From positions 62,001-126,000 of the forward strand of contig CAVXNJ010000009.1 of the NCBI GenBank assembly GCA_963763135.1: a DNA stretch of 64,000 nucleotides, written 5' to 3'. The first letter of the stretch is position 1. Each line of letters opens with the position of its first letter. Under the pieces are notes generated by a model, which made no database searches, was not told where the DNA came from, and worked only from the letters and a program-made list of their open reading frames with translations. Source of the stretch: JANMZO01 sp963763135. Lineage in GTDB: Bacteria; Actinomycetota; Acidimicrobiia; Acidimicrobiales; JANYDT01. Of this stretch, positions 53,812 to 62,593 are shown piece by piece. A program made the translations under genes and the position numbers.

Positions 53812-53987
53812 GGTCCCCGAGTCCTCGTTGTGAGCTGATAGCCGTTTCGCGTCACCTGTATGTTTGCACCACAATTTTGGCGATCGCCAACTACCTGTTG
53901 TGGGGTCAGCCTGCGATTGATAGTCTGCCGTCGTTTCGTGTCACTGCCCTGTTGTGTCTGTTATGTCCAAGCGAGGGGAGACGTTGA

Positions 53988-55778
53988 GTGGCTGCGTCGA
54001 CGGTCCGTGAGATCGCACGTGAGGAATGGCCAAACGGCAACGAGTCCGGTTCTGCCGCGCTGCCAACGGCGAACCCGGAACTACCACTAACGACTTCAGG
54101 AACGGTGGAAGACGGCGGCGTGGACCACACGGCACGAGTATCGAGTGGGGTTGCACGCGTTGTTTCCGTCGTGGCAATCCTCGGTCTCGTCGTTACTGCA
54201 GCAGCGTCATTGGCCTCGTGGTCGCTTGATCGCCGCAACGAAGAACGTCTGCTCGGTGTACAAACCCGCCAAGCCGCAGCGCTCATTTCCGCCGCTGTCC
54301 TTAACATCACGAACCCACTCACCACGGCTTTGCAGGTGGCAAGTGCAACGGAAGGAGACGGTAAGAAGTTCTCGTCCTTCATGTCGACCCAGATCGGCCC
54401 CGATCGTCTGTTCGTTCATGCATCGTTATGGCGGATTGAGGGTGACTCGACCATTCGGGTGGCGACTGTGGGTATCGAACCAAAGTCAGCAATCGCATCA
54501 TCCGGGGGGATTGACGACCTTCTGCGTCAGGCAGTGAGTTCGGACTCGTTCGTAGTAGCCGGACTGCCGGCCGGAAGAATGAACGTTGTCGCCTACGCGA
54601 TGGCCTCCCCGAGTGCACCGGGCTACGTGGTTCTTGCCGAGCGCGCAATTCCAGCGAATCGCCGAGTCGCCGTTGAGGACGACTCGGCGTTTTCGAACAT
54701 CCACTTCGTCACGTACCTCGGCGATACGACTCGCTCCGAAGATGTGGCAACGACCGATGTCCGTCCATCGGAGTTGCCCCTTCGAGGAATGACCCACCGG
54801 GTGAAGATTCCCTTTGGTCATACCGTGATCACGCTTGTCGCGTCGCGTCGGTCACGGCTTGGAGGGAGCCTTGGTGCCATGCTCCCGTGGGTCTTCCTCA
54901 TGGGTGGATTCGTGGTCACCGCAACCGCCTCCGCGGTCTCTGTTCGCCTCGTGAGGAGGCGCCTCGGCGCGGAGCAGGATTCGGCAACGATCGCCCGACT
55001 GTATGAGCGTCTGGATGGTCGCTTCGCCGAACAACGACAGAATTCCGAAACGTTGCAGCGGGCGCTCCTGCCACAGCGAAACCCATCACTGCCGGGTCTG
55101 GAGGTTGCTTCCCGATACATGGCCGGAGCGCGGGGAGTTGAGGTGGGCGGAGACTGGTACAGCATCGTTCCGGTCGACGACGACCACTTCGCGTTCGTTG
55201 TCGGTGATGTCTCCGGCCGTGGGCTTTCGGCGGCGGTGATAATGGCCCGACTCCGGTTCACTATCCGCGCATATCTTGTTGAAGGTCACCCCCCGGACCG
55301 GGTTCTGACGATGTGCAGTCGTGCGATCAACGTCACCGAAGACGAACACTTTGCAACGGTGCTCGTCGGGCTGGGCCAGCTCTCAACCCGCGAGCTGATC
55401 CTCGCGAACGCAGGTCACCTCAACCCGTTGGTCGTCACACGCTCAACAGCGGATTTCATCCCCACGAATGTGGGCGTGCCCCTCGGGGCCAAGACGTCGC
55501 CTCACTACGAACTGACGCGCTACACGATGCCCCCGCATTCGACCCTTATCGCGTTCACCGATGGTCTCGTCGAGCGACGTGGCGAGGACCTCCTTCAGGG
55601 TCTGAATCGCCTCGCGACGGCGACGTTGTCCCGTGAGTTTTCGAACGGTGGCTCACTCGATGACTCGCTCACGGCGATCGTGTCAGCCATGAACCACGAA
55701 GGTCCTGACGATGACATCGCCATTCTGGCCTTTCGATGGCTCTCCGAACCAGGCGTTGATGCGGGCCAAGCAGGTTGA
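53988..55778 (+). CDS. Membrane sensor SpoIIE-type phosphatase
   Basis: A 596-residue protein. A cytoplasmic N-terminus is followed by a membrane helix (RVVSVVAILGLVVTAAASLA, about 57-76), an extracytoplasmic CHASE-like sensor of about 220 residues, a second helix (MLPWVFLMGGFVVTATASAV) and a SpoIIE/PP2C domain (GGDWYSIVPVDDDHFAFVVG, DVSGRGLSAAVIMARLRFTI, ANAGHLNPLVV, LIAFTDGLVERRG, GPDDDIAILAFRW). It senses an external signal and dephosphorylates a target, most likely an anti-anti-sigma factor. GTG 53988 follows GAGGGGAG. The second such phosphatase lies 1 kb upstream on the other strand. Confidence 0.9.
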   Translation: MAASTVREIAREEWPNGNESGSAALPTANPELPLTTSGTVEDGGVDHTARVSSGVARVVSVVAILGLVVTAAASLASWSLDRRNEERLLGVQTRQAAALISAAVLNITNPLTTALQVASATEGDGKKFSSFMSTQIGPDRLFVHASLWRIEGDSTIRVATVGIEPKSAIASSGGIDDLLRQAVSSDSFVVAGLPAGRMNVVAYAMASPSAPGYVVLAERAIPANRRVAVEDDSAFSNIHFVTYLGDTTRSEDVATTDVRPSELPLRGMTHRVKIPFGHTVITLVASRRSRLGGSLGAMLPWVFLMGGFVVTATASAVSVRLVRRRLGAEQDSATIARLYERLDGRFAEQRQNSETLQRALLPQRNPSLPGLEVASRYMAGARGVEVGGDWYSIVPVDDDHFAFVVGDVSGRGLSAAVIMARLRFTIRAYLVEGHPPDRVLTMCSRAINVTEDEHFATVLVGLGQLSTRELILANAGHLNPLVVTRSTADFIPTNVGVPLGAKTSPHYELTRYTMPPHSTLIAFTDGLVERRGEDLLQGLNRLATATLSREFSNGGSLDDSLTAIVSAMNHEGPDDDIAILAFRWLSEPGVDAGQAG

Positions 55779-56090
55779 CGACGCAGCATTCTCGGTCCCA
55801 ATTCGGCGGCCGTCGACCTTCTCTCGTCGGAGTGGGAGTTACCCGTTCGAGGTACCCCTTCGCGGCCGTGAACCTGCGTCCGACCAACGCCCCGTAAGTG
55901 ACGCGCCGCTGACGCGCCGGTCTCGTACGGTCGAATCGTTCGCCGCTGACCGCCAGCGCGACCTCGAGATGGAGTCTTTCCGATGGTGCGTTGCCAAAGA
56001 CCCCGATTCCAGCGCCTGTGGCCTTCTCCGATCGGGGACGTCCACGACCGGGGCGCCCCCGGTCGGCCTTCTCGTGCACCAGGGAGTTCG
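55779..56090. other. Intergenic region, no gene seen
   Basis: A 312-base gap before the DUF1559/PKD gene. A frame in it continues into that gene from GTG/ATG 55983, but the added residues (about 36, rich in Arg and Pro) do not resemble an exported protein start, so they are left out. No hairpin or repeat was noted. Confidence 0.45.
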
Positions 56091-57080
56091 ATGCACCTAC
56101 GTAGGTGTCGGGCGTGGACGGCACGCGTTGCGGTCGTTGCGACCGCGCTCGCAATCGGTGCGCCGGCGGCGATCGCCGCCCCGGTGCGGCCATCGGTTGC
56201 CATCCCGGTCGAAATCTCGATCGGCGGCCCGTACCGTACGGTGGCCGGCCAACCGGTGACGCTTAGTGCGACCTTCGCTGTGAAAGGACAGAGCGCCACG
56301 GTGTCGAAGCTCGCGGCCATCGGCGCGGCTTTGCTGGCGTATCAGGACGCGTACGGCACGTTTCCGCCGTCAGCGCTGACTGACGCCGCCGGCCGACCCA
56401 CCGTGAGTTGGCGAGTGCTCCTACTGCCGTTCCTCGGGCAGAAGTCGCTGTACGACCGCTTCGACCTGACCAAATCCTGGGATGATCCGGTCAACCGGCC
56501 ACTGCTGTCGGAGATGCCGGATGTCTATCGAACGGCGGGCGGAAACAAAGCCTCGACCTGGACTGGCGTTGCCGGTGTCGCCGGCACCCAGCAGCTGTTT
56601 CGAGGTGCCGCATCGAGCCCGGCCGGCGGACTCAAGCCGAGTCGCATCACCGATGGCACCACCATGACCACCGCTGTCGGCCCGGTCGGCAGCAAGGTGA
56701 GGATTCCATGGACCGCTCCGGGCGACATCGAAACGTCGGCGAAGCCACGCTTTGGTGCTTCGAGCGGGTTCGACGGTCCGGGTGCAGTGGCTACCCCAAT
56801 GCTTTTCGCGGATGGTCAGGTGCGGACGTTGCTCGATTCGGTGGATGCCGTTTCGGTGCATTCCTGGTCCACCGTCGACACCGGCGGATGTCTCCCGCCC
56901 GATGAGGTGAAGGTCGATCTCCGAGCATTGTGGGACCTCGACGGGTCCGGGCTGTTCAGTTCGGCGGGTCGCTCAGCGACCTTCGCAGCCACAACGCCAG
57001 GCGTCCACAAGGTGACGTTGCGAGTGGTCGACAACTTCGGTGGAGTACGCACCGTGCGCACGACGGTTACGGTCCGATGA
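56091..57080 (+). CDS. Secreted protein with DUF1559-like domain inserted in a PKD domain
   Basis: A 329-residue exported protein. A signal peptide (residues 1-30, cleavage after AIAA) is followed by the first half of a PKD domain (ISIGGPYRTVAGQPVTLSAT, 42-61). Residues about 70-262 match the DUF1559 pattern: LLAYQDAYGTFPPSALTD, SWRVLLLPFLGQKSLYDRFD, SRITDGTTMT and MLFADGQVRTL. The PKD second half then resumes (LWDLDGSGLFSSAGRSATFA to TVRTTVTVR, 280-329). DUF1559 is known mainly from planctomycetes, behind a pseudopilin-like N-terminus that is absent here. AGGGAG precedes ATG 56091. The stop overlaps the metzincin gene (ATGA), so both are co-expressed. Function unknown. Confidence 0.7.
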   Translation: MHLRRCRAWTARVAVVATALAIGAPAAIAAPVRPSVAIPVEISIGGPYRTVAGQPVTLSATFAVKGQSATVSKLAAIGAALLAYQDAYGTFPPSALTDAAGRPTVSWRVLLLPFLGQKSLYDRFDLTKSWDDPVNRPLLSEMPDVYRTAGGNKASTWTGVAGVAGTQQLFRGAASSPAGGLKPSRITDGTTMTTAVGPVGSKVRIPWTAPGDIETSAKPRFGASSGFDGPGAVATPMLFADGQVRTLLDSVDAVSVHSWSTVDTGGCLPPDEVKVDLRALWDLDGSGLFSSAGRSATFAATTPGVHKVTLRVVDNFGGVRTVRTTVTVR

Positions 57081-58786
57081 GCGCCCGTCGCGAACGGGTG
57101 CTCAGCCCGAAGAAGGCGTGGGCCGTAGTTGCCGCTGCGGTTGTCTTTGCCACTGCGATCTCCGGCATTCCCCGAGGTGACCGAGCGTCGGCGCAGCAGG
57201 CCACACAAAGCCGTCCTTTCCTGGCGCTGTTGTGTGCCTACGCCGACGTACCCAGCACCTACGGCATCAGCGCCGACCTCGTCCAGTCGATGTTCGTCGG
57301 CGGGTACGCCGGCCTACCCGACTCGATGAACGACTACATCCGCGAGATGTCATACGGTGCGTATGACCTCGCCGGGTCGCGGGCCGCTGGGTGGTACCGG
57401 CTTCCGGGAACGATGGCGTCGTACCAAGCGAGCTTCGGTGTGGACTTCGGAAGAATCGCAGCCGACTGCACGACCGCGGCAGCGGCGGGTGGTACCGACG
57501 TGAGCCAGTGGAACAACTTCGCGTTCTTCCTCAACGACAACATGAACGGCGTCGGCGGCTTCTGCTGCGGCGGCGAACTGACGGTCAACGGGCAGGCGAA
57601 AGCAGCGCGGGCGGTGTGGTTTCACTACCGCGCCCTCACCTCGCCGCGCCTGGTGCTCCATGAGATCGGCCACTATTTCGGGGCCGACCACACCCAGTCG
57701 CAAACGGATCCCCTCGGAAACTCCCAGTACGGCACCGACCTGAAGCGGCCCGTCTGGCGGCCCGGCTATCAGTTTCCGGGCACGCAACTCACACCGAACC
57801 TCATCGGCGGAGGCTACGACGCAAACAACCGGGACAAGATGCGCTGGATCCCCGCCAACCGCAAGGCCCGTTTCGCCGGAGGTACGCAGAGCTTCACGCT
57901 CGCCCGTCTCACCCAGCCCGGATCCGACGGCAACCTGCTCGTCGAAGTTCAGTTCGGCACCCTGGGTGCGAAGTACGTGGTGTCGGCCAGGACACGGATT
58001 GGCTACGACGCTAAGAGCGACCGGCCCATCCATCCGTCAATCGCAACCGACTACTACGTCGAGCCCGGTGTCCACATCCAGCGTGTCACCGGGACAAGCG
58101 ACCCGACCGTGGTCCTCTCGACCCCTGGCGGCAATCCGGCCACGACCGACGGAGTCTGGAAGCAGGGCCAGAGTTACGCTGACCCGGCCAACGGTTTGAC
58201 CATTACGGTCGATCGATTCGACGACAACGGAGCGCAAATCACAGTCACGGGAACCGCAACCGCGACGACAGCACCGGCCACGACGGCGCCAGCGACAACG
58301 GCGCCAGCCACGACGGCGGCGCCTGTCACCACTGCGCCTCCCGCCAACTCCACTCCAGCCACGACGGCCCCGGCCGCAACAACGGGAGGGGGCGCTCTAC
58401 CCCAGAATGATCTTGCGGCTGCGCCATTGGTGGCCCCTGCGGGCCGATACGGACCCGTTGCGACAGGGACTGCGAACCTTGAAACCGGTGAGCCGCAACC
58501 TTGTGGCGCCATCGGCAACACGATGTGGTTGCGTTTCACCGCAGACGCTTCGCGCACCTACACAATTCACACCATCGGCGCCGACTACGACACCGTTCTC
58601 AGCGTGTACCGGAGTACGGGAACCGCCAATGGTTTTGCGTCTCTTACGAACCTCGCGTGCAACGACGACGTCAACGGCACAGCGCAGTCGGGCGTGACGG
58701 TGACGGTCGCAGCGGGAGACACCGTCTACCTGCAGGTGGGAGGATACCGAAATGCTTCCGGGTCAGCGGTTGTCACTGTCAGCTGA
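57077..58786 (+). CDS. Secreted metzincin-type metalloprotease with PPC domain
   Basis: A 569-residue protein. A signal peptide (AWAVVAAAVVFATAISG, cleavage near RASAQ) precedes a catalytic domain with the metzincin zinc site HEIGHYFGADH (195-205) and substrate-side features (DSMNDYIREMSYGAYDLAGS, GWYRLPG) of the gametolysin/immune-inhibitor-A group. A beta domain, a Thr/Ala/Pro linker (ATTAPATTAPATTAP) and a C-terminal PPC domain (TMWLRFTADASRTYTIHTIG to YLQVGGYRNASGSAVVTV) follow. It should cut proteins outside the cell. It starts in the stop of the DUF1559/PKD gene. Confidence 0.85.
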   Translation: MSARRERVLSPKKAWAVVAAAVVFATAISGIPRGDRASAQQATQSRPFLALLCAYADVPSTYGISADLVQSMFVGGYAGLPDSMNDYIREMSYGAYDLAGSRAAGWYRLPGTMASYQASFGVDFGRIAADCTTAAAAGGTDVSQWNNFAFFLNDNMNGVGGFCCGGELTVNGQAKAARAVWFHYRALTSPRLVLHEIGHYFGADHTQSQTDPLGNSQYGTDLKRPVWRPGYQFPGTQLTPNLIGGGYDANNRDKMRWIPANRKARFAGGTQSFTLARLTQPGSDGNLLVEVQFGTLGAKYVVSARTRIGYDAKSDRPIHPSIATDYYVEPGVHIQRVTGTSDPTVVLSTPGGNPATTDGVWKQGQSYADPANGLTITVDRFDDNGAQITVTGTATATTAPATTAPATTAPATTAAPVTTAPPANSTPATTAPAATTGGGALPQNDLAAAPLVAPAGRYGPVATGTANLETGEPQPCGAIGNTMWLRFTADASRTYTIHTIGADYDTVLSVYRSTGTANGFASLTNLACNDDVNGTAQSGVTVTVAAGDTVYLQVGGYRNASGSAVVTVS

Positions 58787-58835
58787 CGAGACGATACCGC
58801 CGAGCGCGAAATCGATCCTCCACGTACCTTGCCTG

Positions 58836-58876
58836 GGTTTCGGGCGTTGATAGGAAACCGTAACGCGCCCGAAACC
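58836..58876. terminator. 11-bp stem with long loop downstream of the metzincin gene
   Basis: GGTTTCGGGCG (58836-58846) and CGCCCGAAACC (58866-58876) pair perfectly around a 19-base loop, 50 bases after the metzincin stop and about 55 before the next start. No T-run follows, so it could be a Rho-dependent end or a regulator of the next gene. Confidence 0.5.
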
Positions 58877-58930
58877 TAGAGACGCCGACGTTCCTGTACC
58901 TTTTGGCTTTTCTGCGATTCCGGAGCACGA

Positions 58931-59419
58931 ATGACGGTCGTTCAGAACGGCTCAGCCGAACTCATAACCATAGAACGAGTCGCTTTTCTGCAGCGCGCCG
59001 GACTCTTCGCTCAGGTACCCGGCCACACCCTGGTCGCGGTCGCCAGGCTGCTTGAGGAAATGCGCGTTGGTGCCGGAGAGCGTTTCATCGAACGGGGTGC
59101 CGTTGAGGACTGGCTCTTTGTCGTGGCCGAAGGACGTGTGAAAGTCCACATTGACGACTACACGGTCAGTGAACGGGGATCGGGTTCGGTCGTTGGGGAG
59201 TTGTCCGTGCTGTCACCTTCGGCACGAACCGCTTCGGTGACCGCGTTGGAACCGACGTTGCTTCTTCGGTTGCGTCGCGGACCGTTCAATGAGCTTCTTG
59301 ACGATCGACCCGTCGTTGCGAGGGCCCTTATTTCGGAGTTGGCGAGGCGGCTGCAACAATCAACGAATGAGCGCGCAGCGGAGCGACAAGTGCTCAGATC
59401 CGCATCGTCTCATTCGTGA
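58931..59419 (+). CDS. Cyclic nucleotide-binding domain protein
   Basis: A 162-residue stand-alone CNB/cupin-like domain (RAGLFAQVPGHTLVAVARLL, EDWLFVVAEGRVKVHIDDYT, GSVVGELSVLSPSARTASVT, LLLRLRRGPFNELLDDRPVV). The phosphate-binding cassette (GELSVLSPSARTASV) resembles the FGExxLLxxxPRxAxV pattern, so cAMP or cGMP binding is plausible. There is no DNA-binding domain. GGAG precedes the ATG. The stop overlaps the GTG start of the transporter-HEAT gene (GTGA), so the two probably act together, perhaps as a ligand-gated transporter. Confidence 0.8.
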   Translation: MTVVQNGSAELITIERVAFLQRAGLFAQVPGHTLVAVARLLEEMRVGAGERFIERGAVEDWLFVVAEGRVKVHIDDYTVSERGSGSVVGELSVLSPSARTASVTALEPTLLLRLRRGPFNELLDDRPVVARALISELARRLQQSTNERAAERQVLRSASSHS

Positions 59420-62167
59420 GTCGACCGTCGGGGGTGCGCGGCCGCATCGCACTGTTATCCGGTCAGGCGTTTGCGCTTGGTCTCACGGTTGCGTGGACCA
59501 CGGTCGCTGCGAGCGCAATTTTTCTCCGAGACTACGGATCCGGGTTATTGCCGGTGACGTATCTAGGTGCTGCCGCAGCGGGAACGATCTCGACTGTGCT
59601 GCTCGGCCGAGCCGCCCGTAAGCGAGCACTGGCCCACGTGGCCTTGAGAGTCTTTGCGATCGTCACCGTCGTCTTCGGGTTCGCCTGGTTGCTGATCAAC
59701 CGATTCAGCGCGGCCTGGGTTGCGTTCGCTCTGTTGGTGGTGCTTCCCATCGCTGTACCGGTCGGCTTCATGTTTATCGTCGGTCAGGCCGGAATGTTGC
59801 TTGATGTGCGAACGATGAAGGCGCTTTACCCGCGAGTGATCGCCGGTTTCGCTCTGGGTTTTACATTTGGTGGATTGGCTGGGCCGCTCGTCCTCTCCGT
59901 CGTCGGAGCAACCGAGCACCTCCTGTTGGCGGCAGGGGTCGGGTGCATGAGTTTGGTCGCACTGGTCTGGGAGACGAAGCGGCGCTATCCGGACGAACTT
60001 TCCGGCGTGGAGCCACACGATGATCAGGTCGGGCCGGTGACCTTGCGCGTTCTCCTGAAGAACCGATTCGTGGTTCTGATCATGGCATTCCAGATGCTTT
60101 CGGCCGTCGAAAGTCAATGGCTTGATTACTTGGTGTACGACCGCGCCGGCCGTCGGTACAGCGACGCAAACGAACTCGCCACGTTTATCAGTCGATTCCT
60201 GGCGATTGCGTACGCAAGCGACATCGCTGTTCTGCTTCTGTTCGCCGGCGTCCTTCTTCGCCGTTTTGGTCTTCGGCTCGGGCTGACGGCGAACCCCGCT
60301 GTTGTGTTGACGCTGGTCGTATCCGTGGTTTTCGGTGGTGTCGCGCAAGGCGCGGGATCAACATTGGTATTCGTACTTATTGTTGGCGCTCGCGTCAGCG
60401 ACCTTGTGTTGAGTGACGGTACGACGCGCACATCGGTGAGCGCGGCCTATCAAGCGATTCCGAAGGCCGAACGACTCGCGGCGCAAGCCAACGTTGAGAG
60501 TCTGGGAGTTCCGATTGCGATCGGCTTCAGCGGTGTGGGTTTGATGATTCTCAACGCAACCATCGGGACGAATGGGTTGGTTCTGCCAGTCCTTACCAGC
60601 ATCGTGCTCGCCGCCTGGATAGTAGTTGCACTTAGTATGTATCGGGGATATCGGGCGAATTTGCTCTTGAATTTGCGTCGTCGTTTGCTGGACCCCGATG
60701 AGCTCTCGCTCGAGGGTCCGAACGCAATGGTCGCCGTTGATCGTCTTCTCGAGAGCGGTGACCCTCGTGATTTTCGTCTTGGCCTCGCCTCGCTCACGTC
60801 AATTGCCCCTGAGAATTTCGCCGATCGTTTGGAAGGTCTGGCTCTTCAGGAACGACCGATAGCGTTCGATTCCACGCTGGACCTGTTGATCCGTGCCGAC
60901 CGTCGTAAAGCTGAAGCCGTTGCGCGCCTCCGACTTCGCGAACCGAACCCTGATTTGGTGGCCACCAGCCTTCGGGCACTCGCAGAAGTGGGGGGACCCG
61001 AGGATTCGGCGGCGATTTCCGCGGCGTTATTCGCCGACGACCATGACGTGGTTGCGGCCGCAAGCGCAGCAGCAGCCCGGACCGGAAACGATGACGTCGT
61101 GAAGTCTTTGAGTGGACGCATCGCCGCTTTGGCATTGTCCCTAGATGTACGTGAACGGGTCCTCGCGGCGCGGATGCTCAGCGAGAGTCGATCGTGTTTG
61201 GCGGTCGACCGGCGCTGTCCTCCGTTCGCTCATCGGCGATGCCAACGCGTTAGTGCGTCAGGCTGCGCTCGATGCCATGGAGTGGAGCGCTGATGGGGAA
61301 TTGGCGCTTGATGTCGTCAGATGTCTCGGAGACGCTGCCACCTCAGCTTCCGCTTTGGCCGCCATTGTTCGTGGCGGTTCAAGCTGCCTTCCCCTGGCGG
61401 ACCTTGCGTTGCAGGGGGAACTGGTGGTTGAACGGGCGGCGCTCTTCCAATTTGTGCGCGCGTGTCGGTCCATCAATAGCGAAGCTGCACATGAGTTGCT
61501 TCGGCGTCATGCCCGACACCCGGAACGCGACATTGGATTAGCTGCGCTGCGGGCGCTGGCTTCGATTTCCGTCGCCGATGGGTCTCGTGACGCGGCTATC
61601 GCACGGGATCTCCTGCGCGACGATGTCGAACATGCCGCCCGGGTGTTGGCCGCCCTTCGCTCGGTGGCAGTTCAAAAGTCAGCGGAAGTGCTGCGATCGG
61701 CACTGTCCGATGAGCTGGAACTACTGAAGCGACGGGCGCTCGCCTGCCTCTCGCTGATTTATGGCCGGGCCGAGCTGGAACGCGTGCAGCTCCAGCTTGA
61801 TCAGCCCTCAGCCTCAGATCGAGCCTTGGCCATGGAATGGCTCGACGTGACGCTCAGTAACGAGGACCGGTTGGTGCTTGTGCTGATCGAACCGGGAATC
61901 ACTGTCGATGACCAGTGGCGTCGTTTGTCGCGAAGCAATTCAATCGCAACAATGTCCGCCGAAGACGCGCTTCGAGACCTCGTCAATGATCCGACCGACG
62001 TCTGGCGCCAGCCTTGGCTTGTCGCATGCGCATTAGTAGCGGCAACCGGGTTTGAGAAGTCAATCGAAGGGTTACGGCCGAACGAGAGCCAACCGATTGA
62101 TCATGACCACATCGTTCGCGAGACCATCGTCGGCATTCGCCGTCGTGGCGACGGAAATTGGCCGTGA
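59416..62167 (+). pseudogene. MFS/NTT-like membrane transporter fused to HEAT repeats, one frameshift
   Basis: About 915 residues after repair. Residues 1-410 hold ten to twelve membrane helices (ALLSGQAFALGLTVAWTTVA, VAFALLVVLPIAVPVGFMFI, IAYASDIAVLLLFAGVLLRR) resembling the nucleotide-transporter/MFS fold. The rest is soluble and made of HEAT repeats (ADRRKAEAVARLRLREPNPD, LVATSLRALAEVGGPEDSAA, RDIGLAALRALASISVADGS). At TTT 61197-61199 one extra T seems to shift the frame; removing it gives RSCWRSTGAVLRSLIGDANA and continues to 62167. Such transporter-HEAT fusions with cyclic-nucleotide domains are known from other phyla (from memory). The GTG start overlaps the preceding stop. Confidence 0.7.
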
Positions 62168-62180
62168 TGTAGGCAGCGGA

Positions 62181-62408
62181 TCACTCGTGTGATTCAGGTG
62201 ATGTCGTCGCGGAACCTTTCGACCGCAACCAGCGGACGAGTAGAAACATTCGTACGATCAGCACAACGGCTACGCCGAAGAACACGGCTTTGCCGAGCCG
62301 ATCGCCCGTCACAAAGAACAAAACGATGGCTCCGATGAGCACAATTCCCAAGAGTGCGAGACCCAGTCGGATCTTGCGGCGGTCAACAACGGGTTCGGGA
62401 TCGTTCAT
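62181..62408 (-). CDS. Small two-helix membrane protein
   Basis: A 75-residue protein (from ATG 62408) with a charged N-terminus (NDPEPVVDRRKIR), two membrane helices (LGLALLGIVLIGAIVLFFVT and AVFFGVAVVLIVRMFLLVRW) and a short polar tail. No family recognised. It converges on the transporter-HEAT gene with 13 bases between stops. The longer frame to 62486 adds a Cys-rich basic start that looks spurious. Confidence 0.6.
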   Translation of the reverse strand: MNDPEPVVDRRKIRLGLALLGIVLIGAIVLFFVTGDRLGKAVFFGVAVVLIVRMFLLVRWLRSKGSATTSPESHE

Positions 62409-62593
62409 GCTGCAACTCTTGCAGTTATTCCCGCCCCTCGGTATTCGGGAGCAACGCCGCGAACGATCCGGAAACAGAGTGTTCATCGTCGGGTGATGTG
62501 CCAGTCACAGGCGATCTTTAGTCTCGGGCCAACCGATGCAGCATTTGCGTTCGCCTCGGCTCACCGCCACCGCCTCATGATTGAAAGGACCAT

